This document shows, one piece after another, positions 9,164 through 18,463 of a stretch of DNA of 41,597 bases. The stretch covers positions 1 through 41,597 of the forward strand of contig SSHC01000015.1 of the NCBI GenBank assembly GCA_008017265.1, given 5' to 3'. Position 1 is the stretch's first letter. Every line of letters begins with the position of its first letter. Source of the stretch: Aeromicrobium sp. GTDB taxonomy: Bacteria; Actinomycetota; Actinomycetes; Propionibacteriales; Nocardioidaceae. The notes below the pieces were generated by a model. That model did no database searches, had not been told where the DNA came from, and saw only the letters and a list, made by a program, of their open reading frames with translations. The translations under genes were made by a program, and so were the position numbers.

Positions 9164-10752
9164 TCCACAGACAAGAACAGTTGGTACTTGCTTTGGCCGC
9201 CTCGGTACACCTCAAAGTCGGCGTGTGGCGCGAGCGCCTTTACCCACGACTCAATTGCTTTGACTTGCTCGTCGTCGACGCCTGCGCCGACGATGACTGA
9301 TGCAATTTCGCCTTTCGCAACGTCGAGTCGTTCGAATACTTCCGTTGCAACCGACGCAATGCTCGTGCCCACAACTGCGAAGTCCCCTGAGACGACGCCC
9401 AACACATCGCCTTTTCGGCAATAACCCGCAGACGTGAGTCCGTCCTCTTGGGCAATCGTCACTGCGCCGTGACGAATCGCGCCAGCAGCAGCCGACATCG
9501 CGACGACGTCGTCATCGAAATCTTGCCCCGAATCGTGAACAGCCAAGGCAGCTAGGCCTTGAATCTGGACCGTGGTTTTGAGCACCGCCACTCGAACGCC
9601 CCTGTCTCGCGCAGCACGGGCAGCGGCTTCGAACTGAGGAATGCTGGGCTCGCGGTTGGGCAAGATGATGATTTCGGCAGCGTTCGCGGCCGCGATCGCA
9701 TCGGCCATCACCGCCGTTGACAAGGGCTTCTCGGCCGAGAACTCCAGCGCAATCGCACCCGCTTGCGTTGTTAGGTCTGCGAGGCCCGGCCCGGTAACGG
9801 CCGCGATGACGACGCGACTCGTGGCGGCTCGGCGCTGGCTGCTGAGTTGTTCAGCGAAATGGGTCACGGCAATTCGGAATGGTCGGCCTGCACGCATGCC
9901 CGCTTCGATCGCGGCGCCGACGTCATCGACGTGCACGTGGATGTTCCATAGGCCCTCGCCACCCACCACGACGAGCGAGTCACCAAGTTCGGCGAGCGCT
10001 TCTTTCAGTGCGGTAATGCGTCGGCCTGGAGCTTTCAGCAAATACATGACTTCGTAGGCTGGCCCACTTTCGTCAAGATCCGAACCGGTTGCGAAAATCG
10101 GCTGCGGCAAATGCGGTGGGGCGGGCGAAGGGACGCGTCCGGTAAGCGACTGTGCGACCGAATCGAGCACCACGACGAGTGCACGCCCACCAGCATCGAC
10201 CACACCCGCCTTCGCGAGACGATCCATTTGCATCGGCGTCAGCAAGAGCGCCTCGCGCGCGGCACGAGCGGCAGCATCGAAAGTGTCCTGCGCGCCTAAG
10301 CCCCCGGCTTCGGCTTCTCGCGCACCGCGAGTTGCCGCTGCCGCGACGGACAAGATCGTGCCTTCTTGTGGGTCGCCGACCGCCGCGTAGGCGGCTTTCG
10401 TAGCGGCGTCTAACGCTTCGACCACGTCAGCGGACTCGATACGTTTCTTGCCACGTAGCGCCCGCAAGCTTCCACGAACCAATTCGGACAGGATCGTGCC
10501 CGAGTTACCTTTCGCGCCCATCAGCAGGCCTTCGCCGTATCGCTTCAATACGTCCGGAACTTTGGTGGGAACGGGGTCCTCGCCGAGCGCTTCAAGACCG
10601 GCCGCGAAGGTGAGGTAGGCGTTGGTTCCGGTATCAGCATCGGGGACTGGGAAGACATTAAGAGCATCGATTTCGGCACGTGCAACCGCGAGGGAATCAG
10701 CGCAAAGTTGCGCCCACGCGCGGAAATCGTCCGCTCCAATTCTCCAGCTCAC
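9160..10752 (-). CDS. fakA: DAK2-domain fatty acid kinase, FakA-like
   Basis: 530 residues. The N-terminal DhaL-type ATP-binding domain has the Mg-binding motif PVPDADTGTN (35-44). The middle domain and the C-terminal EDD/DegV-like region resemble FakA of Staphylococcus (YloV in Bacillus). FakA phosphorylates fatty acids carried by a FakB protein, feeding acyl-phosphate into phospholipid synthesis. No fakB lies in this window; it is usually encoded elsewhere. The start is GTG at 10752 with no obvious ribosome site. It is first in the fakA-recG-rsmD-coaD group and divergent from rpmB, 98 bases away. The fatty acid kinase role is by family; actinobacterial members are little studied. Confidence 0.85.
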   Translation of the reverse strand: MSWRIGADDFRAWAQLCADSLAVARAEIDALNVFPVPDADTGTNAYLTFAAGLEALGEDPVPTKVPDVLKRYGEGLLMGAKGNSGTILSELVRGSLRALRGKKRIESADVVEALDAATKAAYAAVGDPQEGTILSVAAAATRGAREAEAGGLGAQDTFDAAARAAREALLLTPMQMDRLAKAGVVDAGGRALVVVLDSVAQSLTGRVPSPAPPHLPQPIFATGSDLDESGPAYEVMYLLKAPGRRITALKEALAELGDSLVVVGGEGLWNIHVHVDDVGAAIEAGMRAGRPFRIAVTHFAEQLSSQRRAATSRVVIAAVTGPGLADLTTQAGAIALEFSAEKPLSTAVMADAIAAANAAEIIILPNREPSIPQFEAAARAARDRGVRVAVLKTTVQIQGLAALAVHDSGQDFDDDVVAMSAAAGAIRHGAVTIAQEDGLTSAGYCRKGDVLGVVSGDFAVVGTSIASVATEVFERLDVAKGEIASVIVGAGVDDEQVKAIESWVKALAPHADFEVYRGGQSKYQLFLSVE

Positions 10753-10850
10753 AAGTCGAGACTAGCCTCCGATTGGCGAAGTTCGTGCACCCTCCGCTAT
10801 TGTTGAGAAGTTGAATTCTACTTTCCAATCGATTTTCAGGAGTGGTTGCT

Positions 10851-11036
10851 GTGGCAGCGGTCTGTGATGTTTGCGGTAAGGGACCCGGTTTCGGCCACAA
10901 CGTCTCGCACTCGCACCGACGCACGAAGCGTCGTTTCGACCCCAACATTCAGCGTGTACGCGCAGTCGTCGATGGCACGCCCAAGCGCGTTAACGTATGC
11001 ACTGGATGTTTGAAGGCGGGAAAGGTCTCTCGCTGA
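10851..11036 (+). CDS. rpmB: 50S ribosomal protein L28
   Basis: 61 residues. The N-terminus [15 protein letters not shown] followed by [13 protein letters not shown] is diagnostic of L28. The two CxxC pairs (CDVC and CTGC) make it the zinc-binding form. The start is GTG at 10851, because AGGAG at 10838-10842 is then 8 bases away; a GTG at 10842 is too close to it. A possible promoter is TTGGCG (10773-10778) and TATTGT (10798-10803), but the 19-base spacing is long. A GC hairpin follows the stop. Confidence 0.96.
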   Translation: MAAVCDVCGKGPGFGHNVSHSHRRTKRRFDPNIQRVRAVVDGTPKRVNVCTGCLKAGKVSR

Positions 11037-11058
11037 GACACCCCAACGCTTTTTGACG

Positions 11059-11085
11059 GCGGCGCTCCCACCTTGGGGGCGCCGC
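11059..11085 (+). terminator. GC-rich hairpin terminator after rpmB
   Basis: An 11-base-pair stem (arms 11059-11069 and 11075-11085, one G-U pair) with a 5-base loop, 22 bases after the rpmB stop. No real T-run follows (TGCTCTATTCT), so it is either a Rho-independent terminator of the weak-tail kind common in actinobacteria or an mRNA-stabilising hairpin. Confidence 0.7.
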
Positions 11086-11090
11086 TGCTC

Positions 11091-11096
11091 TATTCT
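11091..11096 (+). promoter_or_regulatory. Candidate -10 box for a leaderless amidase transcript
   Basis: TATTCT ends exactly 6 bases before the amidase ATG at 11103, so transcription would start at or next to the A of the start codon. No Shine-Dalgarno is present. Leaderless mRNAs are common in actinobacteria. No good -35 box is visible; its place would fall inside the rpmB hairpin. Confidence 0.45.
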
Positions 11097-11102
11097 CGAC
11101 AC

Positions 11103-12509
11103 ATGACACGTGTACATGCTTTTGGTGACGACTGCCTTGCTGACTATGACGCGGTTGGACTCGCGCAGGCAATTTCTCGGCGCGAAGTAAGTCCGCTAGA
11201 GGCAACTGAAGCCGCATTGGCACGGATTGACAAGGTCAATCCCATCTTGAATGCGGTGGCACACGACGATCGCGAGCGCGCGCTCGGCCGTGCAAGTACC
11301 GTCGATACGACAGGAATTTTTGCCGGCGTCCCCACAGCAATCAAAAACAACACCGACTACGCCGGCATCCCAACCACGCATGGATCAGGCGCTGTCCCTC
11401 CCGTGAATGCCCGCTCGAATGAGCCGTTCACAAACCAGTTCTTGTCGCTCGGCGTCAACGTGGTGGGTGCTACCACTCTTCCAGCGTTTGGGCTCACCGC
11501 CTCCACCGAATTTGTTGACCGCGCACCCACCGTCAACCCCTGGAATCCCGCATACTCTGCTGGGGCCTCCTCGGGCGGGTCTTCCGCTCTCGTGGCCGCG
11601 GGTGCTTTGCCCATTGCCCACGCAAACGACGGTGGAGGTTCGATCCGCATCCCAGCCGCATCGTGTGGCCTAGTTGGCCTCAAACCCACCCGCAACCGCA
11701 CCAAGCCGGCTGCGCTTGCGCACAGCCTTCCTGTCGACATCATCTCGAATGGCATGGTGAGTCGCACTGTGCGCGACACTGCGCACTTCATGTACGGCGT
11801 TGAGCAGTACCAAGCGATCAGCACGATGCCGCCGGTAGGGCTCGTGGAAGGCCCGTCGAAGCGTCGGCTGAAGATCGCCTTGGTCTCAGAGTCCATCGTT
11901 GACGCCAAAGTTGACGAGCAGACCTCGGCCGTATTGCAACGTACTGCCGACACCCTCGCGAGCCTCGGCCACGAGATCATCCCGATGGCCGCTCCCGTTC
12001 CCGACCGTTTCATTCAAGACTTCGTGCAGTATTGGGGGCTTGTGGCCTTCGGAATTGAGTACTTGGGCAAGGTCTCCATTTCGCCCAAGTTCGACCGCAC
12101 CAAGATCGATCCACTGACGCACGGCATCGCCCAATTGTTCGTGAAGAAGCCGTGGCTCACGCCTGGCTCGATCCGAGGGCTCCAGACCGCCGAAAAGCTG
12201 TACCGCGACGTGTTTACCGGAGTTGACTTGATCCTCTCCCCCACGCTTTCGCACACGACTCCCGAGATTGGCTACCTCGATCCGGGCGTTGAGTTTGAAG
12301 AAGCCTTCGACCGGCTCGTCAAGTACGTGGCGTTCACGCCCATTAACAATGCGACGGGCGGACCAGCGATTTCGCTTCCAGTCGGTCAGTCCGACATCGG
12401 GTTGCCGATCGCTGTGCATTTTTCGGCCGACCACGGGCGCGAGCGCACTCTGCTTGAGATCGCATTCGAACTTGAGGCGGCCATGGGGTTTGCGCGCATC
12501 CAAGACTGA
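11103..12509 (+). CDS. Amidase-signature family hydrolase
   Basis: 468 residues with the full amidase-signature triad: Lys81 (TAIKNNTDYAG), cis-Ser156 in the GASSGGSS segment and nucleophile Ser180 in GGGSIRIPA. The 24-residue spacing of the two serines equals that of known members. The family hydrolyses amide bonds in many small molecules. The surrounding PWNPAYSAG sequence recalls the 6-aminohexanoate-cyclic-dimer hydrolase-like branch rather than GatA, but the substrate is unknown. It is the only gene between rpmB and thiL, on the opposite strand from thiL, and breaks what is usually a compact block. The start ATG fits a leaderless transcript; an in-frame upstream codon at 11073 lies in the rpmB hairpin. 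Confidence 0.88.
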   Translation: MTRVHAFGDDCLADYDAVGLAQAISRREVSPLEATEAALARIDKVNPILNAVAHDDRERALGRASTVDTTGIFAGVPTAIKNNTDYAGIPTTHGSGAVPPVNARSNEPFTNQFLSLGVNVVGATTLPAFGLTASTEFVDRAPTVNPWNPAYSAGASSGGSSALVAAGALPIAHANDGGGSIRIPAASCGLVGLKPTRNRTKPAALAHSLPVDIISNGMVSRTVRDTAHFMYGVEQYQAISTMPPVGLVEGPSKRRLKIALVSESIVDAKVDEQTSAVLQRTADTLASLGHEIIPMAAPVPDRFIQDFVQYWGLVAFGIEYLGKVSISPKFDRTKIDPLTHGIAQLFVKKPWLTPGSIRGLQTAEKLYRDVFTGVDLILSPTLSHTTPEIGYLDPGVEFEEAFDRLVKYVAFTPINNATGGPAISLPVGQSDIGLPIAVHFSADHGRERTLLEIAFELEAAMGFARIQD

Positions 12510-12548
12510 CTCACTAGCTTTCCCTTCCGTACCGCTAGCGGTCAGCGG

Positions 12549-13526
12549 TCAGCGCCAGTGTTCGAATCCAGCCGCGTTCTCGTATGGTTGCCCATCGACT
12601 GTGACACCCGTTCCAGTCTGAACGCGACCGATCGGGCGCCAGCCCTCGGGAACGGCCTCTGTTGACCCAAACGTGCCGACGAGGGCATAGTCTTCCGCGC
12701 CTGTGAGGACAAACCCGAGCGGATCCATTCCGCCAAGTGCGCTCGCCACGGTCTGAACAGCGTCGGGAATCTCGAACGCGGCCGAACTCACGTCGATTGC
12801 GACATTGCTCGCTTTGGCGATATGGCCGAGATCAGCAATGAGTCCGTCGCTCACGTCGATGAGCGACGTGGCCCCTGCGGCCGATGCGACCGGTCCAGCG
12901 GCATATGGGGGCTCGGGGACTCGCTGGCGGTCAACGGCGGCCTTGGGCGACCGGAAACCGCGACTCAGAGCGCCCAGTCCGGCTCCTGCCATGCCTAACT
13001 CCCCGACTACCGCGACGACATCGCCAGGTTGCGCGCCAGAGCGTGGCACAGGACGTTCCGCATCACCCATTGTGGTGATCGACAAGATGACGTGGTCCGC
13101 GGCGGAGACATCTCCGCCCACGATATGAGCGCCAACTTTGTCGCATTCGGCAACCATGCCCGCCAAAAGCTCACGCAACCACGCCACTTCTAGGTCGCCG
13201 GGCGCAGCCAAACCAACTGTGAGTGCCGTGGCTACCCCACCCATCGCGTTGATGTCAGAAAGATTAACGGCAATCGCTTTGCGCCCAATGTCGTTGGCGC
13301 TGGACCAGTCACGGCGGAAGTGCTGGCCCTCGATGAGAAGGTCAGTACTGACGAGGTAGGTGCCGTCGGCGGTGGCAATGTGCGCAGCATCATCCCCAGA
13401 GCCGATCAGTACGTAGTCGCTTGAGCCTAGAGACTCTTGGACAAGCGAAATGAGGCCAAATTCACCGAGTTCAGCAAGTGTTTTTGCAGTCACGTTTTCA
13501 TTGTCGCAGTGCAAACTAGCGAACAT
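12549..13526 (-). CDS. thiL: Thiamine-monophosphate kinase
   Basis: Phosphorylates thiamine monophosphate to thiamine diphosphate, the last step of cofactor synthesis. Recognisable are GEFGLI near the N-terminus, the ATP/Mg-binding GSGDDAAH, STDLLIEGQHF, and GGDVSAAD followed by the C-terminal LIDVSDGLIADL segment. The AIRS-kinase fold length (about 315-325) is normal. Two starts are possible: ATG at 13526 with a GAGG site 5 bases ahead, or GTG at 13493, which gives a more typical N-terminus (VTAKTLAELGEFG). It follows ddl by 45 bases and converges with the amidase. Confidence 0.93.
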   Translation of the reverse strand: MFASLHCDNENVTAKTLAELGEFGLISLVQESLGSSDYVLIGSGDDAAHIATADGTYLVSTDLLIEGQHFRRDWSSANDIGRKAIAVNLSDINAMGGVATALTVGLAAPGDLEVAWLRELLAGMVAECDKVGAHIVGGDVSAADHVILSITTMGDAERPVPRSGAQPGDVVAVVGELGMAGAGLGALSRGFRSPKAAVDRQRVPEPPYAAGPVASAAGATSLIDVSDGLIADLGHIAKASNVAIDVSSAAFEIPDAVQTVASALGGMDPLGFVLTGAEDYALVGTFGSTEAVPEGWRPIGRVQTGTGVTVDGQPYENAAGFEHWR

Positions 13527-13571
13527 GTGCGCCTCGCCGGAGGCCCCACCTAAGGCGAAGTTCTTACGTCG

Positions 13572-14627
13572 TCAGCGCAGTCCCGTACTTCGCGAAAGGG
13601 CCAGCTCGATGAGATGCTGCACGAGTTCGGGGTACGACATGCCGGATGCCTGCCAAAGACCGGGAAACATCGAATACGGGGTGAATCCTGGCATGGTGTT
13701 GATTTCGTTGATCACGAGACCACCGTCAACGTTGTCAGTCAAGAAGAAGTCGACACGAGCCAAACCCTCAGCCCCGATCGCGTCGAATGCTTGAAGCGCG
13801 TAGGCACGTACGCGTTCGGACGTCTCGGGGTCAAGATCGGCCGGGATCACGTTCACGCTTGTGTGGTCGAGGTATTTCGCTTCGAAGTCGTAATACTCAT
13901 GTCGGCCACCAGTCTGAACGACGATCTCACCCACGACGCTCGCAATCGGCTTGCCGTTCTTGGTTTGAATCACGCCACATTCGATCTCGCGCGGGTTGAG
14001 AGCACCCGCTTCAACCACCACTTTCGGATCGTGCTCACGTGCGGCTTCTACGGCCGCAACGAGATCCGACTCATGCGTTACCCTCGTGACGCCAGAACTC
14101 GAACCGGCCCGCGCCGGTTTGACGAAGACGGGATAGGTGAGCGCTTGAACACGCGCAAGCGAACGCTCACGGTAGACGTCCCATTCCCACGGTTGAATCG
14201 TGACGTAGGGCAGTTGCGGCAAACCTGCGGCTGAAAAAACCGATTTCGTGAAGGGTTTATCCATGCCGACAGCACTGGCTAATACGCCCGCGCCGACGAA
14301 GGGGATGTCCGCCATTTCGAAAAGGCCTTGAATCGTGCCGTCTTCACCCCACGGACCGTGCAAGAGCGGAAATGCTACATCGATCTCGTTGATATGAGAC
14401 CAGTCGAACTCAGGAGACTCGGTGCGAACTTCAGGCAAAGAGCCGTCTGCCAATTCCGGCCATTCGGCCGTTTCGCGAACCCACCTGCCTTCACGAGTGA
14501 TACCGATGGTCAGAACGTCGTAGGCGTCACGGTCAATGACGGAAAGTACTTCACGAGCAGTGAGGCAGGAAACTCCGTGTTCGCTCGAGCGTCCACCGAA
14601 AATAAGGGCAAGAGTTGGTTTTGACAT
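13572..14627 (-). CDS. ddl: D-alanine--D-alanine ligase
   Basis: An ATP-grasp ligase that makes the D-Ala-D-Ala dipeptide for peptidoglycan. 351 residues with the N-terminal LIFGGRSSEHGVS, the substrate motif LLHGPWGEDGTIQG, the ATP-grasp core (YPVFVKPARAGSSSGV) and the metal-binding C-terminal INEINTMPGFTPYS. All key segments are present. It lies 31 bases after gpsA on the same strand, in the conserved gpsA-ddl-thiL order. Confidence 0.95.
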   Translation of the reverse strand: MSKPTLALIFGGRSSEHGVSCLTAREVLSVIDRDAYDVLTIGITREGRWVRETAEWPELADGSLPEVRTESPEFDWSHINEIDVAFPLLHGPWGEDGTIQGLFEMADIPFVGAGVLASAVGMDKPFTKSVFSAAGLPQLPYVTIQPWEWDVYRERSLARVQALTYPVFVKPARAGSSSGVTRVTHESDLVAAVEAAREHDPKVVVEAGALNPREIECGVIQTKNGKPIASVVGEIVVQTGGRHEYYDFEAKYLDHTSVNVIPADLDPETSERVRAYALQAFDAIGAEGLARVDFFLTDNVDGGLVINEINTMPGFTPYSMFPGLWQASGMSYPELVQHLIELALSRSTGLR

Positions 14628-14658
14628 CGACGCCTAGCCTACCTGCCTGTATTGAGGC

Positions 14659-15660
14659 TCAACGCACTTCAGGCTTCGTTGTCCGGCCCAGCAATGCCGC
14701 AACCAAGCCTTCGGGCGTTGTCGTGCCGTCAACGAGTTCACGAACGTGTTCAACGATGGGCATTTCGACACCATGCGCTTCGGCTAGCCCTGCAACAGAT
14801 ACACACGACTTCACGCCTTCGGCAACTTGGTTCATTTGCGCGGCGGCTTCCTCGACGGACAAACCACGACCCAGTTTTTCACCAAAGGTGCGGTTGCGCG
14901 AAAGCGGCGATGAACACGTCGCGACGAGGTCGCCGAGACCAGCAAGACCGGCAAAGGTCATGGGGTCTGCGCCCATTGCCATGCCGAGGCGAGACGTCTC
15001 AGCAAGCCCGCGAGTGATCACTGACGCTTTCGTGTTGTCGCCATAGCCGAGACCATCGCAGACCCCGACCGCCAGGCCGATGATGTTCTTCACGGTGCCG
15101 CCCAGTTCGCACCCGACGACGTCGGTGTTCGTATACGGACGGAAGGTGGGCGTATGGCACCACGACTGGACCTTCTCGGCGACGGTTTCGTCCGCGCAGG
15201 CCACGACAGCTGCAGCTGGTTCGCGTCGGGCAATCTCTTTAGCCAAGTTGGGGCCCGTGACAACGACAATTCGTTCCGGTCCTGCACCTGTCAATTCAGC
15301 GATGACTTCACTCATCCGCAATTGGGTGCCGAGTTCGACGCCTTTCATCAGGCTCACCATCACAGCATCTGTTTCGATGTGTTGGCCCCAATCGCCGAGG
15401 TTTGACCGAAGCGTTTGAGAAGGCACCGCGAGAACAACGAGTTCGGCCCCTGCGAGCGCTTCGGCAGGATCAGTCGTCGCGGAAATGTTCGCAGGTAGGG
15501 CAATGCCCGGAAGGTACTTCGAATTCTCGTGTTGCTGGTTGATCGAATCGCACACCTCGCTGCGACGACCCCACATTGCGACGGAATGCCCCGCATCGGC
15601 TAGAACAATAGAAAAGGCAGTGCCCCACGAGCCTGCCCCCATGACTGCTGCCTTGACCAT
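14659..15660 (-). CDS. gpsA: Glycerol-3-phosphate dehydrogenase [NAD(P)+]
   Basis: Reduces dihydroxyacetone phosphate to sn-glycerol 3-phosphate for phospholipid synthesis. 333 residues with the Rossmann motif MGAGSWGTAF (7-16) and the catalytic lysine region GGTVKNIIGLAVG followed by GYGDNTKASVITRGLAE. A GAGGAG ribosome site lies 6 bases before the ATG. The ATG shares its first base with the plsC stop (TAATG), so the acyltransferase and the dehydrogenase supplying its backbone are probably co-translated. Confidence 0.96.
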   Translation of the reverse strand: MVKAAVMGAGSWGTAFSIVLADAGHSVAMWGRRSEVCDSINQQHENSKYLPGIALPANISATTDPAEALAGAELVVLAVPSQTLRSNLGDWGQHIETDAVMVSLMKGVELGTQLRMSEVIAELTGAGPERIVVVTGPNLAKEIARREPAAAVVACADETVAEKVQSWCHTPTFRPYTNTDVVGCELGGTVKNIIGLAVGVCDGLGYGDNTKASVITRGLAETSRLGMAMGADPMTFAGLAGLGDLVATCSSPLSRNRTFGEKLGRGLSVEEAAAQMNQVAEGVKSCVSVAGLAEAHGVEMPIVEHVRELVDGTTTPEGLVAALLGRTTKPEVR

Positions 15661-16406
15661 TAGTTCTCCTCAGATTGGTGATGTGTCTTTGGTTTATTGA
15701 GAGTATGCACGTCAATGCGTGGGCGTGTGGGGCGTTCACCACGGATTTCGGCCTGCAAATCAGTGATTCGGTCCATCAGGCGTTCGGTGACGACCTTGTA
15801 TTCCTCTTCGGTCGGATTCTCACCTAGGTCGCTCATGTCGAGCGGAGTACCCACATTGACGTGCATGGTCTTGCGCGGAAGCAAGTGGAGACCTTTGCGG
15901 TAGGGCCACAGGATTTCCTGAGCACCCCACTGTCCGACAGGAATAATCGGTACGCCGGCTTCGTGCGCAAGACGCACCGCACCGGTGCGACCGCTCATCG
16001 GCCAGGCATCAGGGTCGCGCGTCATCGTACCCTCGGGATAGATGTAGATCACTGCCCCGGCCTTGAGTTGCTCAACGGCAGCCTCAAGTGATTTGGAGGC
16101 ATCTTTCGTTCCCCGATACACGGGAATATGTCCGACGTGCTTGAACAACCATCCCACGACCGGTATCGAAAAGATCGTGTCCTTAACGAGATACCTCGGA
16201 GGCAGCCGGTTGTCCACCATCCAATGCGCCATCACGAAAGGATCAATGTACGACAGGTGATTCACCGCGATGACGAACGCGCCCTCGTTTGGCAGGTTCT
16301 CTTCACCACGGCGATCTCGCTTGGTGAAAAGCATCAGCAAAGGCCACACGAGGGCAACGATGAACTTCGTAGCGAGCGGGAGCTTCCGTGACTGTGGTCG
16401 AGCCAT
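15660..16406 (-). CDS. plsC: 1-acyl-sn-glycerol-3-phosphate acyltransferase
   Basis: An acyltransferase of phosphatidic acid synthesis. It has the HX4D motif at His50-Asp55 (NHLSYIDP), the substrate motif with VYRGT at about 96-100, and YPEGT at 123-127. One N-terminal hydrophobic segment (residues about 13-27) probably anchors it at the inner membrane face. 248 residues is typical. It lies between leuD and gpsA, with a one-base overlap with gpsA. Acyl position specificity is inferred from family only. Confidence 0.9.
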   Translation of the reverse strand: MARPQSRKLPLATKFIVALVWPLLMLFTKRDRRGEENLPNEGAFVIAVNHLSYIDPFVMAHWMVDNRLPPRYLVKDTIFSIPVVGWLFKHVGHIPVYRGTKDASKSLEAAVEQLKAGAVIYIYPEGTMTRDPDAWPMSGRTGAVRLAHEAGVPIIPVGQWGAQEILWPYRKGLHLLPRKTMHVNVGTPLDMSDLGENPTEEEYKVVTERLMDRITDLQAEIRGERPTRPRIDVHTLNKPKTHHQSEEN

Positions 16407-16423
16407 AATCCGACCCTAGCGCG

Positions 16424-17023
16424 TTACAGCGTGGCTGGCTTAAATGACGGGCGCTTCTTCTCGTATTCAGAGATGTCGTCTTGATGACCGAGCGTAATGG
16501 CGATGTCATCGAGACCTTCGAGCAACCGCCAGCGCGTGTAATCGTCGATGGCGAACGACGCCTCGATACGCGAATCACCTTCGCCTGCCGTGACCGTCCG
16601 CGATTCCAGATCGACACTGATTTCGGCACCGGGTTGCTCTTCGAGGAGCGCCCACAGTTGTTCAACTACCGACTCATCAACCTGCGCCGCCAACAAGCCA
16701 GCCTTGCCCGAGTTGCCTCGGAAAATATCAGCAAAGCGTGGACTAATGACAACCTTGAAGCCGTAGTTTTGCAAGGCCCAGACTGCGTGCTCGCGCGATG
16801 ATCCTGTACCAAAGTCGATGCCCGCGACGAGTACGCTTGCGTTCTTGTATGCGTCTTGATTCAGGACGAATTCGGGATCGTTGCGCCAAGCGGCAAACAA
16901 GCCGTCTTCGAATCCGGTACGAGTCACTCGCTTGAGGTATACAGCCGGAATGATCTGGTCGGTGTCAACATTGCTGCGACGCAAGGGAGCGCCAACTCCA
17001 GTATGAGATGTGAACTTTTCCAT
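16424..17023 (-). CDS. leuD: 3-isopropylmalate dehydratase small subunit
   Basis: The swivel domain of isopropylmalate isomerase, which works with LeuC to convert 2-isopropylmalate to 3-isopropylmalate in leucine synthesis. 199 residues beginning [14 protein letters not shown], with [10 protein letters not shown] (18-27) and the conserved [13 protein letters not shown] loop. A GAGGAG site precedes the ATG. It lies 10 bases after leuC and is certainly co-transcribed with it. Confidence 0.96.
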   Translation of the reverse strand: MEKFTSHTGVGAPLRRSNVDTDQIIPAVYLKRVTRTGFEDGLFAAWRNDPEFVLNQDAYKNASVLVAGIDFGTGSSREHAVWALQNYGFKVVISPRFADIFRGNSGKAGLLAAQVDESVVEQLWALLEEQPGAEISVDLESRTVTAGEGDSRIEASFAIDDYTRWRLLEGLDDIAITLGHQDDISEYEKKRPSFKPATL

Positions 17024-17033
17024 CAGTGGCTCC

Positions 17034-18431
17034 TCAGATTTCAGCGGTAGTGGCTAGGTGGCCAGTGACTGCCGTTGCAACGGCAACATCGGGTGAGACC
17101 AAGTGCGTGCGTCCGCCCTTGCCCTGACGGCCTTCGAAGTTACGGTTTGACGTGGACGCCGAGCGCTCGCCTGGCGCAAGCTGGTCTGGGTTCATACCCA
17201 AACACATCGAGCAACCAGCGCCACGCCATTCGGCTCCGGCAGCGATGAAGATCTTGTCGAGTCCTTCGGCTTCGGCTTGCAAACGCACGCGCACCGAACC
17301 GGGAACAACGAGCATGCGAACGCTGTCGGCGATCGTATGCCCCTCAATGAGTTCAGCTGCCCGACGCAGATCGCTCATACGTCCATTGGTGCACGACCCG
17401 AGGAATACCGTGTCCACCTTGATTTCTCGCATAGGCGTTCCGGGAGTGAGGCCCATGTATTCGAGTGCGCGTTCGGCGGTGGTGCGCTCGACCTCGTCTT
17501 CGAAATCAGCAGGGTTGGGAACGTTGCCGGAGATCGCTACGCCCTGACCGGGGTTGGTTCCCCACGTGACGAACGGGCTGACTTGAGTGGCATCGATAGT
17601 GACGACCTTGTCGAAGACTGCGCCTTCGTCCGTCACTAAGCCCTTCCAGTATTCGACGGCGGCGTCCCAATCTTCGCCTTGCGGAGCGCGATCCTTGCCC
17701 TTGATGAATTCGAACGTCGTTTCGTCTGGAGCGATCAGACCAGCTTTGGCGCCCCACTCGATCGACATATTGCAGATCGTCATGCGTTCTTCCATCGAGA
17801 GCTTCTTGATCGCATCGCCGCGGTATTCGACGATGTAGCCCTGACCACCACCGGTGGACTCTTGAGTGATGAGCGCCAAAATCAGGTCTTTGGCGGTGGA
17901 GCCAGCCGGCAAATCGCCGACGACTTCAACGGCCATCATCTTCGGCTTGGCTTGCGGCAGCGTTTGTGTGGCCATGACGTGTTCGACTTCGCTCGTACCA
18001 ATGCCGAAGGCGAGCGAACCGAACGCACCGTGAGTGGACGTGTGCGAGTCACCGCAAACGATCGTCATGCCTGGCTGAGTGAGTCCCAACTGGGGCCCGA
18101 CAACGTGGACGATGCCTTGTTCAATGTTGCCCATCGGGTACAGGCGCACACCGAACTCTTCGGCGTTGCGGCGCAGCGTCTCGACTTGCGTACGCGAGAC
18201 AAGATCGGCAATCGGCTTGTCGAGATCGGTGGTGGGGATGTTGTGGTCTTCGGTTGCCAGAGTGAGGTCTGGGCGACGCAAGGTGCGCCCTGAGAGGCGA
18301 AGTCCGTCAAATGCCTGCGGGCTGGTGACTTCGTGAATGAGGTGCAGATCGATGTAGAGCAGATCGGGTTCGCCGTCTGCGCTACGGACAACGTGGTCGT
18401 CCCAAATCTTCTCGGCCAAGGTCTTTGGCAT
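17034..18431 (-). CDS. leuC: 3-isopropylmalate dehydratase large subunit
   Basis: An aconitase-family hydro-lyase carrying the [4Fe-4S] cluster. 465 residues. Cluster ligands are Cys347 ([10 protein letters not shown]), Cys407 and Cys410 (GCSMCLGMN), with [13 protein letters not shown] at about 126-138. A very strong AGGAGG ribosome site lies 4-5 bases before the ATG. It is divergent from ndgR, with 52 bases between the starts holding an inverted repeat, so NdgR control of leuCD is expected, as shown for relatives in Streptomyces and Corynebacterium. Confidence 0.97.
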   Translation of the reverse strand: MPKTLAEKIWDDHVVRSADGEPDLLYIDLHLIHEVTSPQAFDGLRLSGRTLRRPDLTLATEDHNIPTTDLDKPIADLVSRTQVETLRRNAEEFGVRLYPMGNIEQGIVHVVGPQLGLTQPGMTIVCGDSHTSTHGAFGSLAFGIGTSEVEHVMATQTLPQAKPKMMAVEVVGDLPAGSTAKDLILALITQESTGGGQGYIVEYRGDAIKKLSMEERMTICNMSIEWGAKAGLIAPDETTFEFIKGKDRAPQGEDWDAAVEYWKGLVTDEGAVFDKVVTIDATQVSPFVTWGTNPGQGVAISGNVPNPADFEDEVERTTAERALEYMGLTPGTPMREIKVDTVFLGSCTNGRMSDLRRAAELIEGHTIADSVRMLVVPGSVRVRLQAEAEGLDKIFIAAGAEWRGAGCSMCLGMNPDQLAPGERSASTSNRNFEGRQGKGGRTHLVSPDVAVATAVTGHLATTAEI

Positions 18432-18463
18432 ATTTCCTCCTACAGGGGTTGCGTCTCAAACTC

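Noticed and set aside
8438-9424. Long plus-strand open frame of 328 codons opposite recG and the end of fakA
   Set aside because: It is the antisense of intact recG with full helicase motifs; its translation is Arg/His-rich with no family features.
12531-12542. ACCGCTAGCGGT palindrome between amidase and thiL
   Set aside because: Too short and without a loop or T-run for a terminator; no sign of an attachment site or target duplication.
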